Origin: Cercis canadensis
Taxonomy: Eukaryota; Streptophyta; Magnoliopsida; Fabales; Fabaceae
Assembly: GCA_003255065.1 (NCBI GenBank)
Contig: QAOA01007962.1
Coordinates: 277,355-341,354 of the forward strand
Length of the DNA: 64,000 nucleotides
Reading direction: 5' to 3'
This document shows, in pieces, positions 49,097 through 62,518 of the stretch. A program made the position numbers and the translations under genes. The first letter of the stretch is position 1. Each line of letters begins with the position of its first letter. The notes under the pieces are model-generated. The model saw only the letters and a program-made list of their open reading frames with translations, was not told where the DNA came from and ran no database searches.

Positions 49097-51594
49097 ATGT
49101 TATTGCACATATTGAGTGACTTAATTTTTTAAGTGTTTTGTAATAGCACAAAAATCAAGAGGTAGTTCTCACCTCAACTCCCCCAATTTAAAGTGGGGCC
49201 AGCTTAGCATTTGCCTTGTTTCCAATGGATTTACCAAAGACAACGCCTGAGACAAGATAAAATTGTCATCCAAGAGGCTCCAAAATGGTGAAATTTTATT
49301 TAGGCTTCATTGTAATTTTGGTCTATCTATTTTAACCAAATGAATAATTTGATCCATCCATTTTAAAAATAAATATTTTAGTCCATAAACTTATCTAAAA
49401 TGAACGAATTAGTCCACGGGTTTAACTCCATTCAAAATTAAACGGAATTAGCTATTGACTATTGTGGCATTAAAAAAAAATTAAGTGAAAAATTAGAAAC
49501 TCAATTACATACATAAATATAATTGATCTAAGGATTTTCTAAAAAAAGTTGAGCTCCTAAGTTTGAATTCTTATAATCCTTTATTCTTAACTAAAAAATC
49601 TAGCTCTAATGGTGTTTTTTTTTTTTAAAAAAAAATCATACACAAATATAGCTATATGTACATGTATGACTCTAGTGAGTTGTAAATAGAAGAGCTCGGT
49701 TTCATAACACCGTATACCTCTAGGGGGCTTTTAATTTACCCCAGGCAGAATTATGGGGTTATATAACCCCATTCTAGGTGGCACAGTTACCACCGTTCCT
49801 TGTGTTATGTGCCAAATCTAATGGTCGATATTTAATTTTGGTTACTTGTTCAGTTTGTCATTTTTCAACTTGTGTGGTAATATTAATTTGACCCACTAAT
49901 TTAATTAAAATTATGTTAGTACCTCACTTAAATAACAATTTATGTTAAAGCTTTTTTTTTTATAGTAATTAAATTATGTTAAAGTTTAGAGTACACAAAG
50001 TATGATATTCCTCTCCATTTACATATTTTTCACAAACAAATTTATGAAATTTTTTTAAAAGATTTATATTCAAATTTATACATAAAGATTCACAATTTAA
50101 AATAAAATTTTAAGCACGATAAAATTTAAAAATATACATTAATAAATGGATTAAGATGAGTGAAGAAGAATAGTGTGGAAAACAAGTCAAAAAATTGAAG
50201 AGAGTAAATCTCACTCTTTCCCTTACTCTTCATATTTGCAAGTAAGATTTTAATAAAATAAATTTTAAACATGATAAAATTTAAAAATATACATTAATAA
50301 ATAGATTAAGATGAGTGAAGAACAATAGTGTAAAAAATAAGAACAGTATAGGAGATCATAACATGTTAAAATAAACTACCAAAAAAAGAAGAAGTTATGT
50401 CTGACTATTTAATTAATTTAAAATTTTATTACATTAAATTTAAAAGGTAGAAACCAAACTTTTTTTAGCTTGTATAATTTATTTCTTTGGGGTGTAATTC
50501 TTTAAAGTTATGATAGAACGACATTGTTTTTCTTACCTAATATCAAATATTTTGAAGCTGAAAAAAAAAAAAAACTTGTCTTACTGCAGTAGGGGATTAC
50601 AATAGTATCCATGTCCCACAAACTTTACTCAAGATTTGATATCTTTTGAATAAAAAATAACGTTATTTCTCACAATTTTTTAAAAAACTCTAACTATAAC
50701 TTTTAGTTGATTAATGAGATAGAAATACTACTTTTTAATTATTGCATCATTTACACGATAGAGAAACTTGATTCCTCGGTTAATTTGGTGTCTAATTTTT
50801 TTTTTCTCATAAAACTGAAGACTGCATATTTATCTATAAATAAAAGAATCTTGCAAGCATGCCAAGAGGCTAATTTAAAATAAACATTTTGAAAAATCTC
50901 TTGATACATTGAAATGATTTTCGTTGTGTTTTTAAGTAAATGTGTTTCTTTTTATCCCAAAGGTGAATGACAATAATTCCTGTAGCATTCAACTTTGTTA
51001 ATAAATACGTTAAAGTAGCTTTCTTGGTTGATTTCAAAAATATGGATGAAGGGAAAAGGAGAAAAAATGAAAAGGTGAGAAATGACAGAAAAATAAAAAT
51101 TTTAAAAAATTTGGGGCTGATTTGTAATAAATAAAAATTTTGCCTATAGCAGGTTAAGTAAATATGTGAATCCCACTATCAAGACACTTGTTATAATTAA
51201 ATTAGTCCAACTAAGATAAAATTATTTAACCCTATTTTTACATGGGTCAGTTAAAGCCCCACATACCTCTAAGTATGTGAACTGGCTCATAAGACAAAAA
51301 GCAAGTACTGCAACGACCAAGTAGCAGTGTCTCCGTGACTGTTTGTGAATGGTATTGCCTAAGAAAGAGAGACATTTCTGTTATTTATTTTATTTTCTGA
51401 AAGAAAGAGATTCCTTGTATTTTCATATCTGGTATGATAGTGATGGTAACAAATGCTCACAACCACCTTACTGATGATGGTACATATTCTTTGAAAGCAA
51501 CTACTTCCTGCAGCATGGGCCGGGAATAGAACTTATCCTTCATTGTCACCTTCAATCTCTACCACTCTAACACCACTAGCTATACCAAACCCTT
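49097..51594. other. Intergenic, no gene recognised
   Basis: It holds one arm-like segment (TTTTAGTCCATAAACTTATC near 49380) of a possible MITE and a direct repeat at 50100-50341. The right edge is probably the promoter and 5' UTR of the RING-H2 gene. Confidence 0.5.
50100..50341 (+). repeat. Two direct repeats of about 85 bp spaced 156 bp
   Basis: AAAATTTAAAAATATACATTAATAAAT plus GATTAAGATGAGTGAAGAA occurs at about 50119-50190 and again at about 50275-50341 with small differences. Cause unknown. Confidence 0.75.
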
Positions 51595-52086
51595 ATGGCC
51601 TCTCAAGATGAGCACCACATTTTTCAGTGGCACTTCATTGATATAAACCACTCCAACTTCCACTCCTACAGCCAAGGCCTATTCCTCATTCTATTTTTCT
51701 TTAACATTCTCTTCTTCATCGCTATCTTGTTCCTCTGTGTCCGCTTCTGTCGCCGCTGCCTCACGGAGTCCACCGCCATGGCCTCTCCGGCACCGTTACC
51801 GGCATGTCAATGGGTTGGAGTGGTTGACTACACATACAGCATGCATCCATTATCAGTGTCAGCAAAGAGTTTAGATGCTGAAGCTGGTTTTGAGAGACGC
51901 GAATGCTGCATATGTTTGAGTCTTTTCCAAGAAGATGAAAAGCTGAAGGTGTTACCAGAATGTCGGCATACCTACCATTCTGAGTGCTTGGACAAGTGGC
52001 TAAGTGCAAAGCCTAGTTGCCCTCTTTGTAGGGCTTCACTCCAAGTAAATTCTCTGGGAAAATCTACCATTTCCAATTCCTTATAA
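51595..52086 (+). CDS. RING-H2 finger ATL-type E3 ubiquitin ligase, ATL66-like
   Basis: An intronless gene of 163 codons for a membrane-anchored RING-H2 protein, the Arabidopsis Toxicos en Levadura (ATL) type that ubiquitinates targets with E2 enzymes. A hydrophobic segment at about residues 28-50 (SQGLFLILFFFNILFFIAIL) is followed by RFCRRC. The RING at about residues 100-145 has CCICLSLF, then CRHTYHSEC (Cys, His, His, Cys), KWL and CPLCR, so the C3H2C3 ligands are all present. The start MASQDEHHIFQWHF resembles ATL66 from memory. The GLD motif that most ATLs have is not clear. The start chosen is the first Met in frame. Some other ATL could fit equally. Confidence 0.9.
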   Translation: MASQDEHHIFQWHFIDINHSNFHSYSQGLFLILFFFNILFFIAILFLCVRFCRRCLTESTAMASPAPLPACQWVGVVDYTYSMHPLSVSAKSLDAEAGFERRECCICLSLFQEDEKLKVLPECRHTYHSECLDKWLSAKPSCPLCRASLQVNSLGKSTISNSL

Positions 52087-53507
52087 TAGTGTAATGGATC
52101 AATAACATGAACTTCGCTCATTCATGTTTTTCTTACTGAAACTGATGTCTGTGAAAATTTCAGAAGCATTAAAAAAATTCTGTTTTAATTTCTTGGGAAT
52201 ATGCTATTGCCTAATTGCTATTATTAAATGTTAGATGGAGGGTCAACTTCTCGCGTGAGTCGGCGTGACTTCAGTAAAGCTATCTAGTAATTTTTTAATG
52301 GTTCTTGTCTCTTTCTTCTTCTTTTTCTTTTTTCTTTTTTGTGGAATTATTCAAAAAAATATCTTACTTTCTTTTGTATAAAGAACTCGTATGTTAATCA
52401 AGTTTTTAATGATTGGAAGTTTTATATAATTAAGTTGCATTAATTAAGGGGTGTTTATGAAAAATATTGCCTTAGTAAATATTCGTACAAATAGAGGGGT
52501 TTGACTTTTTTTTTATTTATCAATTAAGGTTTAAAGAACATCACATAGAAAAAANAAAAAAAAAAAAAAAAGACAACACTACTTCTTGGTCAAATTTAAT
52601 AATTTACATCTACCTCCCTAAGGTTTGGAATTATGCTCCACCCTTTTTTATTTAACAATTAATGACTGTAGATCCACTATTTTTTATTGGAGATTATTAT
52701 ATATTTTAATAGTATATCATCAATTTCTTTTTTGGTATTTGAAAGTTTAGGATGAGGAAAAACTACCCTATTTCAAGGTTAGGGTATACCACAAGTCTTA
52801 AGGAGGGCTTATAGTGGTACTTACAAACTGTCTACTAAAGAAGAATTACTCGCAATAGGATTTGAATATAAGCCTTACAAATGAAGCAATTCGATCATTA
52901 CTAACTAAATCGACTCTGTTGACATAGTATATCAGCATTGGTCCATACTAGGTAGGACATTATCGTAAAAATTATTCAATGAGGTATATGTTTGTGAGGA
53001 TATTTGTAACTTTATAAATTTACCTCAATAGTGGAAGACGTATTATACTCTTATTTAGTTTAACTAGGGGATAAGAATAATAAGAATTTAACTCTTGACC
53101 AGATGATCAACGAACTTGGAAATGATACTAAAATTATTTAAATTTAAAATCCTCAATTTTTTTTGATGGAATTAAAATCCTCAATTAATTGTTAGAGATA
53201 TAAATCGAGGAAAATGATTGTAATATAGGGAGAAATTTGGTAAAATGATCATATTTTACGGGAATCTATGTTAAAAAGAAAATTGGAATTTAATTTGAGA
53301 ATAAATTATTTGGTTGGGAAAAAAGTGGTGACTACCTAGTCAAAATTCTTTGGTTGGAATTGAATAAAATATTATATGTCACATTTCTTCTTCTTCAACC
53401 TTTATGGTAATGGAATTTCGGTCTTGCTCATTAATTACACCCACACAACTTACATGTAAATATTAATACTGTTTGGTGGGAAAAATGCATCTACTTGACC
53501 TTACAAG
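52087..53507. other. Intergenic, AT-rich
   Basis: It contains the 3' UTR of the RING-H2 gene and a poly-A tract with a single N (52555). No gene is seen. Confidence 0.5.
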
Positions 53508-54225
53508 TAAGAGTGTCAAAATGGGCCTGGCCAAGCCAGATTAACCCACACATAGGGCTGGACTGGGTCCTTAAAATGACCTATTTGGCCCAGTCGAATC
53601 TTTTTTTTGCTTTTTTTAAAAAACCATTATTTATGAAAAAATAAAACCCCTATATAACCCCAAACACTTATTTTATGATAGAAATTACATTTAAAATTAA
53701 TTAATGGTGAAAAGGAATTTAATATAATTTGAATTAGATTTTATATCATAAGAAATTNCATAGGGCTGGACTGGGCCCTAAAATGACCTATTTGGCCCAG
53801 TCGAATCTTTTTTTTGCTTTTTTTAAAAAACCATTATTTATGAAAAAATAAAACCCCTATATAACCCCAAACACTTATTTTATGATAGAAATTACATTTA
53901 AAAGTAATTAATGGTGAAAAGGAATTTAATATAATTTGAATTAGATTTTATATCATAAGAAATTGAAAAAAATTAGTTATAAAAATTTAATATTCTGAAT
54001 TACTCAATTATTTTATGCACTTTGTTAAGTATAATTATGAAATTTAGTCAAATTTTATGTCTAATAATATTATTTAGGTATTTTTGAACTTTTTAAATAG
54101 TTTGTTTAAAAAAATTAGATAGGGTCAGGCTGGCCCACCAGCCCTATGCAGGGCCGGGTTAGGCTAACTTTCAACCAGCTCAAAAACAATTGGACAGAGT
54201 TGGGCAGCCCAAATTGACAGCCCTA
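53508..54225. mobile_element. hAT-like TIR element with probable assembly duplication inside
   Basis: Left end TAAGAGTGTCAAAATGGGCC and right end (reverse complement TAGGGCTGTCAATTTGGGCT) are similar inverted ends of the hAT type. Flanks CTTACAAG (53500-53507) and CTCGCAAG (54226-54233) fit an 8-bp target duplication with two mismatches. A stretch of about 207 bp occurs twice around a single N (53551-53757 and 53759-53964), so the actual element is probably about 510 bp. Confidence 0.7.
53551..53964 (+). repeat. About 207-bp duplication around a single N
   Basis: CATAGGGCTGGACTGGG...AGAAATT is present on both sides of N at 53758 with a few substitutions and one 1-bp indel. This is a probable join of two haplotypes or contig ends. 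Confidence 0.9.
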
Positions 54226-57200
54226 CTCGCAAGTGTGTTGCATGACACATTTAGATAAGAATCAACTAACAAATATGAGACAGCCCTAAAAACTTTAAGT
54301 TTTGTGTCAACCCAAGCATTATTTTTCACACCTCTTCTTTTCTTCCAAATATGAGACTTTTATCTTCCATATCACTTACATGAACCACTTAGAAGAAATC
54401 CATTTCCATTCTCCTCTTCTATGGGTGCCTTTTTCTTATCTACTAGAATATCACCAACTAAGAAGCCTATTTGCACTTCTCTTTCATGAGAACCCATTTC
54501 TCCTCTCTCATTCCATGGAGGTCAATTCCCACTCTTTCCTCCACATGCAAGAACAAGAAGCCATGTTTTGTGGATAGCAACCATGGGATCTAATATCAGT
54601 TTGACGATGAAAATGTATGTAGTGCGCCTTGCCAACACATGGTATACCACACTTGGATAAGCACAAATTTAAAGTAAGAGCTTAAACTCACAAGTCTTGG
54701 GGATTATATGCATACCACTTATTCTTGGGAGTTTTATCTTCTATGTCGTTCACATGTGAATACTTTTAACATCCAAAAGTGTGGGTATTAGAGTAGCCCT
54801 TATTTTAATCCCTCAAAGAATTCTTGTGTCAGTTGAGTCCGTAATTTTTATGAATGACGTTCAAAGAACTTGAATGATGTACTGGTTTTCAGTTTATTTC
54901 CTAAAAGGACTTGATTGATACCTAGTCTTAAACATGGCCCAAAAAAAAAAAACCTACTCTTAAAATTAGGGACTTAGTTGACACAAATTTTGAGAGACTA
55001 CAATGTTAACTATGATATCATTCAAGGACTAATTTGTAAATTTACTCTACTTTTTATATAGGATTTTTTTTTGACTCTATTAAGGACACATTTGCATAAA
55101 ATTAAGAATTATATATATACTTAAATATAGAGTTTGTAAACAGTTGGTCACGTTGTGCTTTGGTTTCTAGGGAAAGAAATCAATGATTTATGGAGGTTGT
55201 ACTATGATGGCTTAGTATAAATGGGACATTTGCCCGATGAGTTTGAAAAACTAGCGAATTGTAACTTGGAGAGGTCAAGAGAGCTGTAAACTCACTGATT
55301 ATACTGGGTAATCCCAACGAGAGATCAGAGAGTAGACATGGGTAGTTATATGCCAAATCGTTGTAAATCCTCTTGTTTATGCTATGTCAATCCTAACACT
55401 TATATTTCTAGTATCTATTATAATTGCCAAGTGTTTTGTCTATACCCATTACCGAGGCCCAAATCACTTTTGACCCATCCACTCAAATTACCAAAATACC
55501 CTTCATGTCTCTATAACTATTACTTTTTCAACAGATATTATTACTTTTTTAGACTTTTTTCATTTATTGTTTTACTTACTCGAGACCGATCTAACTTGAT
55601 GTTCAAAGTCCAAGTATTCCTAACCTAGCCCTTTTAGTTCACTTTGTGTTCATTATGTATATCAGACCTTGAACTTAAACTGACCTGAATCGAGTCATCC
55701 GACCTAATCTCTTGACCTCAACACAAGCATCGTCATGTTTCTATATTAGTTTGATTCGCCTCTGTTGCTAGTTTGATATTTAAGTTGAATGCTATTTTGC
55801 TTGCTTGTATTCACTTGTTTTAGGTAATTTAGCTATGTGATTTTAAACTAATTGCCGCTCCAAGTTCCAATTTATATGTACTGGTTGTGCTCTTGTTCTT
55901 GCTGCTTATTCATATCTAGTACTCTAGCATGTTGAACATTTACTTTCTTATATTGCAAAGCCTAAGTGAACTTGTTAGTTACTTTTTTTTTCTTGCAAGA
56001 TACTAATTTACTTTCTCGTTTGCTGTTGCATCTTTAGATTACACTTCTTTTGGTGGACAGGTGCATCTCTTTATTTGTTTTAGTTCAATAATATAAAAGA
56101 GAGGATGAGAAATTAAGATAGAAAGGATATATTCTATATAATTAGCAATGATATTTTTGTTTCCTTTTCATAGTAAACCAAATCAATTGAATTACTATTT
56201 ATGAAAGTTTTGTGTAAAATAATTTTCAAACAAATATCATATAATCAGTAAATTTATAGAGCAGACTAATATAGTGAGACAAAATATTTGTTCATATTGG
56301 AGGTAAAAGTTCAAAATATTTTTATAAAATGAGTAATTTGTATTATAAAAGTGTAGAATGAACAAAAAAAAAAACTCAAAACACATAGACATATGGCTTT
56401 TTCTTTCCTTTCCTTTCATTTTTTCTTAAAAAATACAAAAAAAAAATTATTCCTAGGTGTAAAAATTCAAAGAAAAAAACGTTTAAACACTCTAAAAAAT
56501 AATCAAAATATCTCTTGGCTATTCTGTCACTTTATGTGGTTATTATATATAAAATATGGATAGCACTTTCATGCTGCAAGTTGTGCAAATGCAACAATTG
56601 ATAAAGACATGTAGTGTTAGACAATTGGCTGGCTGAGGTGCTGCTTTTGACTGGTTATGGGCTGAAGTGATAATGCACATAAGTAGAAAATGTGCAAAAA
56701 TGTAATATGATATTATGAATTAGGCAATGGAGTTCTAGTAATTACAAACCGAAGCCCCACATTTGTTTTAAGAAAATCAAAACCGAAATTATGGACAAAC
56801 AAAGTAGCAATAAGGTAAACAGACTCAACTTCATGATGCAATATAATAAATGAACAGCATAATTAGATGTCTAAGTTGATACCAAAAAAATCCCAACAAC
56901 TTCATCGGTTATTTGCCACCACTCATATGGAAGAATATAATGACATAAGTACAGAAAAACTACAAAAATGCAATGTTCACAAGGAAAAGAAGATTAACCA
57001 AATCTAATTTTTTTAATGCATATATTAGAATTTTTAGGCTCAGCTCTTTAGCCAAGCCAAGCCTTAAATGAGTCAAGTTCAAATAATTCGCCAATAGCTC
57101 AATTTATTTACACACCTATGTGAATCCCTCTCTCTACTAGTTCACTGATTAGTTTCGTTTTTAGAACATTGGGGAAAACTGCTAGTTCTCTTAAGGTAAA

Positions 57201-57899
57201 AATACTCAATCATTTTGATGTAAAAGAAGCAGAGGTCAAGCTTGACTTGACCAGTATGACCGGATTCAAAAATTTTAACTAGTGGAGGTAATAAATGGAT
57301 TATAAATATTTTTACCAAAAGAAAATATTATAAATATGCATAAATGATAAAACAAAGATATGAAAATATACAAAGATATAATGTGGTTTGGTTTCAATGT
57401 GAAACCTACATCCACAGGTGAGAAATGAGAAGCAATTCATTGAGCAAAAAATGGGAGATTACAAAAGTAATTCTCACTCTCACCATATCCTTAATTACAC
57501 CTAATGTCTCTCAAACAAAATACATAATCTCATGGCCAAAAAACACAAGATACTTATGCTTTTACAAATTACAATTGCTCTCTACATGTTTTCATATTTT
57601 GAAAATGTGATATGGTGTTGACTGTTGAGTGATGTGGACCTATGGTAGAAGAGGACATGGAAAGCTTTAGAAATAGCTTAATTCTCCTTTTCTCCTATGA
57701 TGACTTTTTATATTCTCATCTCTTAATTATCGCTCCTCACATCAAGTCTCAAGTGACTTCTGAATTTTATCTAAAAAAATTAGTGGGTACAACTAGGCTA
57801 AAGGGGTGATGCCATGGTGGGGATTTGGGCCATGTGAGAGTAGCTTCCAAATTTTCATGGGGCAAAAAAAAGTACAACATATATTGGTTAAATTTTTTT
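54226..57899. other. Intergenic, no gene; possible LTR relic at 55150-55420
   Basis: A segment near 55250-55375 (GAGAGCTGTAAACTCACTGATTATACTGGG, then CCCAACGAGAGATCAGAG, then GTAGTTATATGCCAAATCG) loosely recalls the R/U5 part of Ty1/copia LTRs. No matched second LTR or coding region was found. The rest of the interval shows only AT-rich sequence. Confidence 0.35.
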
Positions 57900-58293
57900 G
57901 GGAAAAGTTCTAAAAACTCCTCTGAACTATGCTCTTATTGCAATTTACCCCCTATGCTTCAAAAACATAAGAAATATCTCATTGAACTTTCAAAATGTAC
58001 ACTTTACCCCCACGACCCTGACGTCCATCATTTGAATATTATAATTTGACCCTAAAATTCTTTGAATATTACTTTTTGACCCCAATTTTTATAAATTTAT
58101 TTTTATTTATATCTTTATAAAATTGTACTATGGCCCAAATTAATCACATCATGTGCACATTAATGGACGGACGTTAGGGTCGAGGGGTAAAGTGCACATT
58201 TTAAAAGCTCAATGAGGTCTTTCTTACGTTTTTGAAGCACGGGGGTAAAGTGCAACAAGAGCATAGTTCATAGGGGTTTTTAAGACTTTTTCC
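57900..58293. mobile_element. MULE-type MITE, 394 bp, perfect 9-bp target duplication
   Basis: Ends GGGAAAAGTTCTAAAAACTCC and the reverse complement of GGAAAAAGTCTTAAAAACCCC are followed by about 130 bp of inverted similarity (GAACTATGCTCTT, CTTCAAAAAC(A/G)TAAGAAA, CACTTTACCCC, GACGTCC). The 9-bp flanks AATTTTTTT (57891-57899 and 58294-58302) are identical, although low-complexity. It is non-coding. Confidence 0.8.
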
Positions 58294-58302
58294 AATTTTT
58301 TT

Positions 58303-59841
58303 TGACTTTGTGGGGGCAATTGCCCCCACACTCATGTATGTGGATCCGCCTCTAACTATGGAACACGTATGTCTTTGCATGGGCAATAAATCATATCCTT
58401 GAATAAATATACATAATCCTTTCAAGTGTTTAATGTACAATTGTGAGTTATAATATGAACAAAGCAATGTTATGATGGAGAAATTGTACTGTGGATTGGA
58501 AAAGAATCAAGCAAATGAAGTTAAGAGAAGACAACTCAATGCAAACTAATATAATCTACAAAACTGATGAATAATGTCAATTTCATAGCAAGATGAAATA
58601 ATTAGGATGTGAGTATAACTATTTATGGCTTGAATGAAGGCTATTCAAGAGCTTCTTCAATGGGCAAAAAATGGAGAAAATAGAGAAATGTTTAAAACTC
58701 GAAGGGGGATTTGAACGAGAATTACTTGCTTGCACAGTACTATTCCTCATTTATTTTATTTTTTCTCAAATTCCTTTTCAGTGAGATCATTCAAGAAATG
58801 CATGCCTACTCGGTGTTGTGTATTTGTGATAACTTTTCTCTCTTATGGGAGGAGCTAAGATCAATATTGTAGAAAGACAACCACCATTTACCCTTTGATA
58901 GGGCATTCACATTTCAAAACTGTCCCATTTTCTTGTAAACATGTAATATAAAGCCAAAATTTCTTTATTATTATATATATATCCACTTGATGCACACCCT
59001 TTTGGTGGGTTTTCTTCAAGTGGTAATGAAACAGTTTCTAGTTAATTGAGAAGTGTATATATATATAAGTTTTCTTCTACGCATTATTACTTAAAGAAAA
59101 GAGAAACGTTTGGGCAATAAATTAAAATTTTAATTCTTTCTGGTTAAAAGTACAAATTAACAAAACCTCTTTTAGTAGTTTTTCAACCTACACCTGTCAA
59201 CACATGTCATNAACCTACAACTGTCAACACATGTCATCATCTTATGTACTCTAGTTGTTGCATTTGTACAACTTGTGGTATATTAGTTGTTTCCATAAAA
59301 TATATGATTATTGTATTTAAATATAAAATAATACCTACAAAATATCTCTTAGTATTATGTAATTATTATATAAAATAATTACATAAGATATTTTGATTGT
59401 TTCTTATAATGCACCAAACACCTGTTAAAGTAAGGTGGCTTACACACTTAAGTGTCTTTTCCTCAAAGTTGTAGCATCTAAGAATAATTTTCGTAAAACA
59501 AAATAACTCATAGACATGGCCCATGGCACATATGCAAAGAAATGGTCTTTTTCCCATACATGGGATGGTACTTATGGCCCATGGCAAGTATGCAAGCAAA
59601 CGTCACGCACATAGGCCTGACTAGCTAGACTTACTTTGATACTATCGACTTCCAAACATTTGCTGTTTGGTCAAAGACCCATATAATTTGCATACTAATT
59701 TCCTAGTTGGGGCTTTGCAGCCTTTGCTCCGCATAATCAATTGGTGGCCTCGCGGTTGGGAGTTGGTTGAGTGGTTTCATGGTGTTCCTATTGCTAGTTC
59801 TTGAGGAAGATTGGGGTAAGTGCATGAGTTCTCATTATAGG
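58303..59841. other. Intergenic
   Basis: No gene is seen. A 26-bp duplication with a single N occurs at 59184-59237 (AACCTACA(C/A)CTGTCAACACATGTCAT). Confidence 0.5.
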
Positions 59842-60430
59842 GACAAATTGATTTTAATAATACACTTTTACAAATTATTTATACAAATGTGATAATTTTT
59901 AAATTATTTATTGGTAATTTTAAATATTTTATTAATTTTTGAACGAGAGTAAAACACATTTTACATATGTAAAGCGTATATAAACTGAATATGCTTTAAA
60001 ATATTTGATCTCAATCGCGTGTCCACTATTTACTGAAGTACAGTGAAAAAATGTAAAACTGAATATATTTTAAAGTCAAAAGCGTATTCCTTGAGAACAT
60101 ACTTTAAAACTAAAGCGTATCTCTCCATCTGGTTAATTATCATCTCTGTTTCTTTGGATTATATTTTAAAATTTTATGATGGCCGTGGAGAATCCACCTC
60201 TTCAATGTAACTTCATTATCTAAAAAAAAAAAAAAAGGTAACTTCATTATCATTCACACGCAAAACTCTAATCAAACTGCAGAACTGGCCCTTGTTTCTT
60301 TAATAATATATTTTCTTTCTATCTACACTAATTGATGTTTTCGTTTAGTTATTATATTTGGTATAATATATCAAATACAATAATGTTTGGTTAAGTTTCA
60401 ATTAGTTTAGAGATAATGGATCAATGTTGA

Positions 60431-60828
60431 TGTGGTGGACCTATCTCAGAGCTCAAAAAACTTTGGCCCAGCAAAAGGATGGCCCAATAAAGCATCTAAG
60501 GCACCGAGTGACCCACTAGCCATTACAGGCAACTCGACAGCTCGTCCCGAGTAAACCACCAACAGCCAGGTTTGTTTTTCTATAAATAACCCCTGTTATC
60601 AAAGGTAGGGGATCCGGACATTTTTCTATGGAAGTTTATATTGTCAAGCTCGGATAATACTAACTTGACCTTTGGAGACCGGAAATAAAACATCGGTTCG
60701 TATTTCAGGTGACCTCGGGACAACCGACCTCGAAGCAAACCCGACCTCGAAGCAACTCGACTTCAAAGATTTGTTGCGTTTTCTCAAACTCGTGTGACGT
60801 AATCCGACTCTCAACTCAGACATCATCA
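60431..60828 (+). repeat. 5' LTR of the Gag-only element
   Basis: It starts TGTGGTGGACCT and ends CATCATCA. A TATA box TATAAATA is at 60581-60588. Compared with the 3' LTR it lacks an inner TATTGGCCCAATAAA-like segment, and it has an additional GAAGCAACTCGACTTC-like segment near 60745-60765. Confidence 0.9.
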
Positions 60829-60850
60829 TTCGTCGCCGTCTGTGGGAAAC
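60829..60850 (+). other. Probable primer-binding region
   Basis: TTCGTCGCCGTCTGTGGGAAAC directly follows the 5' LTR. It resembles the TGGCGCCGTCTGTGGGAA primer site common in plant gypsy elements, with changes in the first bases. Confidence 0.55.
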
Positions 60851-60904
60851 GAAGTTTTCTCCCAACACCTACAAATCTCATTGGCTGATCCTGAGTCCAA
60901 CACC

Positions 60905-62194
60905 ATGGGCACAAACGCCCCACCTCCCCCTAACATTCCGCCTCCTCCTGTCAGGGAGAGCTAAACCACACCCCACAGGGACAAACAGCCTGTGGGCAAC
61001 TTGGAGACAATTTGCGAAACTCCTCTCGAAGAATTCCGCCCTGAACAAATAGGTGATACCTTGCAATGCCTTCTACAAGAAATCCAAACCCTAAAGCGTG
61101 AGAGAGCGGAAGATAAGGTTGAAATCGCTGACTTCAGAAGAAAGTAGAATTCTTCCAAAAATGAGCATACTGAAGATACCCCGCTCTACCGACCATCTGC
61201 CGAGATATTAGGCAGTGGGTCAAATTTCGCAAGTAGCCAACTAGGGATACACCAGAGTGGCCCCAAAACCTCACTCCATCCGCGTAGGGACAGTCTTTCT
61301 TACCTTGAAGGCTCCCCCGGGCTCTCTCAGGCCAGCCCTGAAAAATACAGAAAAGTAGGCCGACATCCGTTCATCCAGCCTATCATAGATTACCCAGTAC
61401 CAGTCGGTTTCCAATTACCCCAGCTCGAACCTTTTGATGGCTCCTCTGATCCTAGAGAGCATTTAGAAAACTTTAACTCTATCATGCTCCTAAGCGGGTC
61501 AGCAGATGAGGTTATGTGCCGGGCTTTTCCCACTACCCTATGTTGGGCAGCCGTTCAATGGTTCTCAAATCTCCTTTCAGCCAGCATCTCTAGTTTCAGT
61601 CAAATGTTTGAACTCTTGATAGCCCGTTTTTCTACCAGTATAACTCATCAGCGCTCCTCTGCTATCTTGGCTACCCTCAAGCAAGGGGAATCAGAATCCT
61701 TGAAAGATTACATGAATCGTTACACCAAGCTCTCTTTACAAATTCGAGATCTAACCGATTCAGTGGCAATGCACGTCATCCAGGCCGGGCTCCGACCTGG
61801 TCGTCTTCATGAAAAATTAACCCTTGACCCTACCGAAAGCTTGCCGGAACTCCTAACCGTGACTTCCAAGCACATAAACTTAGAAGAAGTGTTAGAAGAG
61901 TCAGACAAAAATAAGAAAGACAAAAAGCCTTTGGACGGCAGCAAGACAAGTCAGAAAGATAAATCCCTCGTCCGTCCCCGTTTTGAGTCATTTACCCCTT
62001 TGAATCAATTAAAAGCTCGAATACTTGAGGAGATATGTCAGACCAAACTAGCCCAGCTTCCACAGCCAAAAGGGGATGTAGGGGCAGACAAAGAAAAATA
62101 TTGTGCTTTCCACCAAGGTCGGGGTCATGATACGAACGATTGTAGACATCTTCGTAACCTTATTGAAGACCTGCTCCGAAGAGGATATCTATAG
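60905..62194 (+). pseudogene. gag of the TR-GAG element, two in-frame stops near the start
   Basis: One reading frame from ATG 60905 (MGTNAPPPPNIPPPP) runs to 62194, broken by TAA at 60962 and TAG at 61145. After those it is open for about 350 codons. PFDGSSDPREHLENF, AVQWFSNL, LKQGESESLKDYMNRYTKL and QAGLRPGRLHEKL are Tat/gypsy-type Gag landmarks. A zinc-knuckle-like CAFHQGRGHDTNDC and a final LLRRGYL close the protein. No protease or polymerase follows. The stops suggest the copy is inactive, although Gag could start at a later Met. Confidence 0.9.
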
Positions 62195-62518
62195 AAATTC
62201 CGGGCTGAACTCCCAACCTCGGCTCCAAAATAGCGAAGCAGGGATAACTAATACCCATCAAGGTCTCCTTAGAGAAATTCAGCTGTAAGGTCGAGCAGGC
62301 ATAGAAGCAGATCTCCGGCTCCCCGACAACCCCCTCCCCCAGAGGATCCAAGGCATAGCGCCACAGGCACAATAAATACCATTGCAGGAGGGGGGGTATC
62401 AAAATCCTCTAGGAAGAGGCATGAGCGAGCCGTAGCTAGATACAAAAAAGAAGTCTTTTTTATACCGACCTATAACTCGGAGATCTTGGCTTCAAGCTCC
62501 GAGCTTTCGATGGGCAAG
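62195..62518 (+). other. 3' untranslated region of the TR-GAG element
   Basis: Non-coding sequence between gag and the 3' LTR. It includes a purine run GCAGGAGGGGGGG (62384-62396), but not right at the LTR, so the true polypurine tract is uncertain. Confidence 0.6.

Noticed and set aside
53551-53964. Apparent genuine tandem duplication in a transposon
   Set aside because: The single N exactly at the joint and haplotype-like differences make an assembly artefact more likely.
54302-54577. 91-codon plus-strand ORF
   Set aside because: No recognisable motif, and no codon or flank evidence for a gene. Left unannotated.
59691-59820. GC-richer island that could be an exon
   Set aside because: No open frame with family similarity and no splice pair I could defend.
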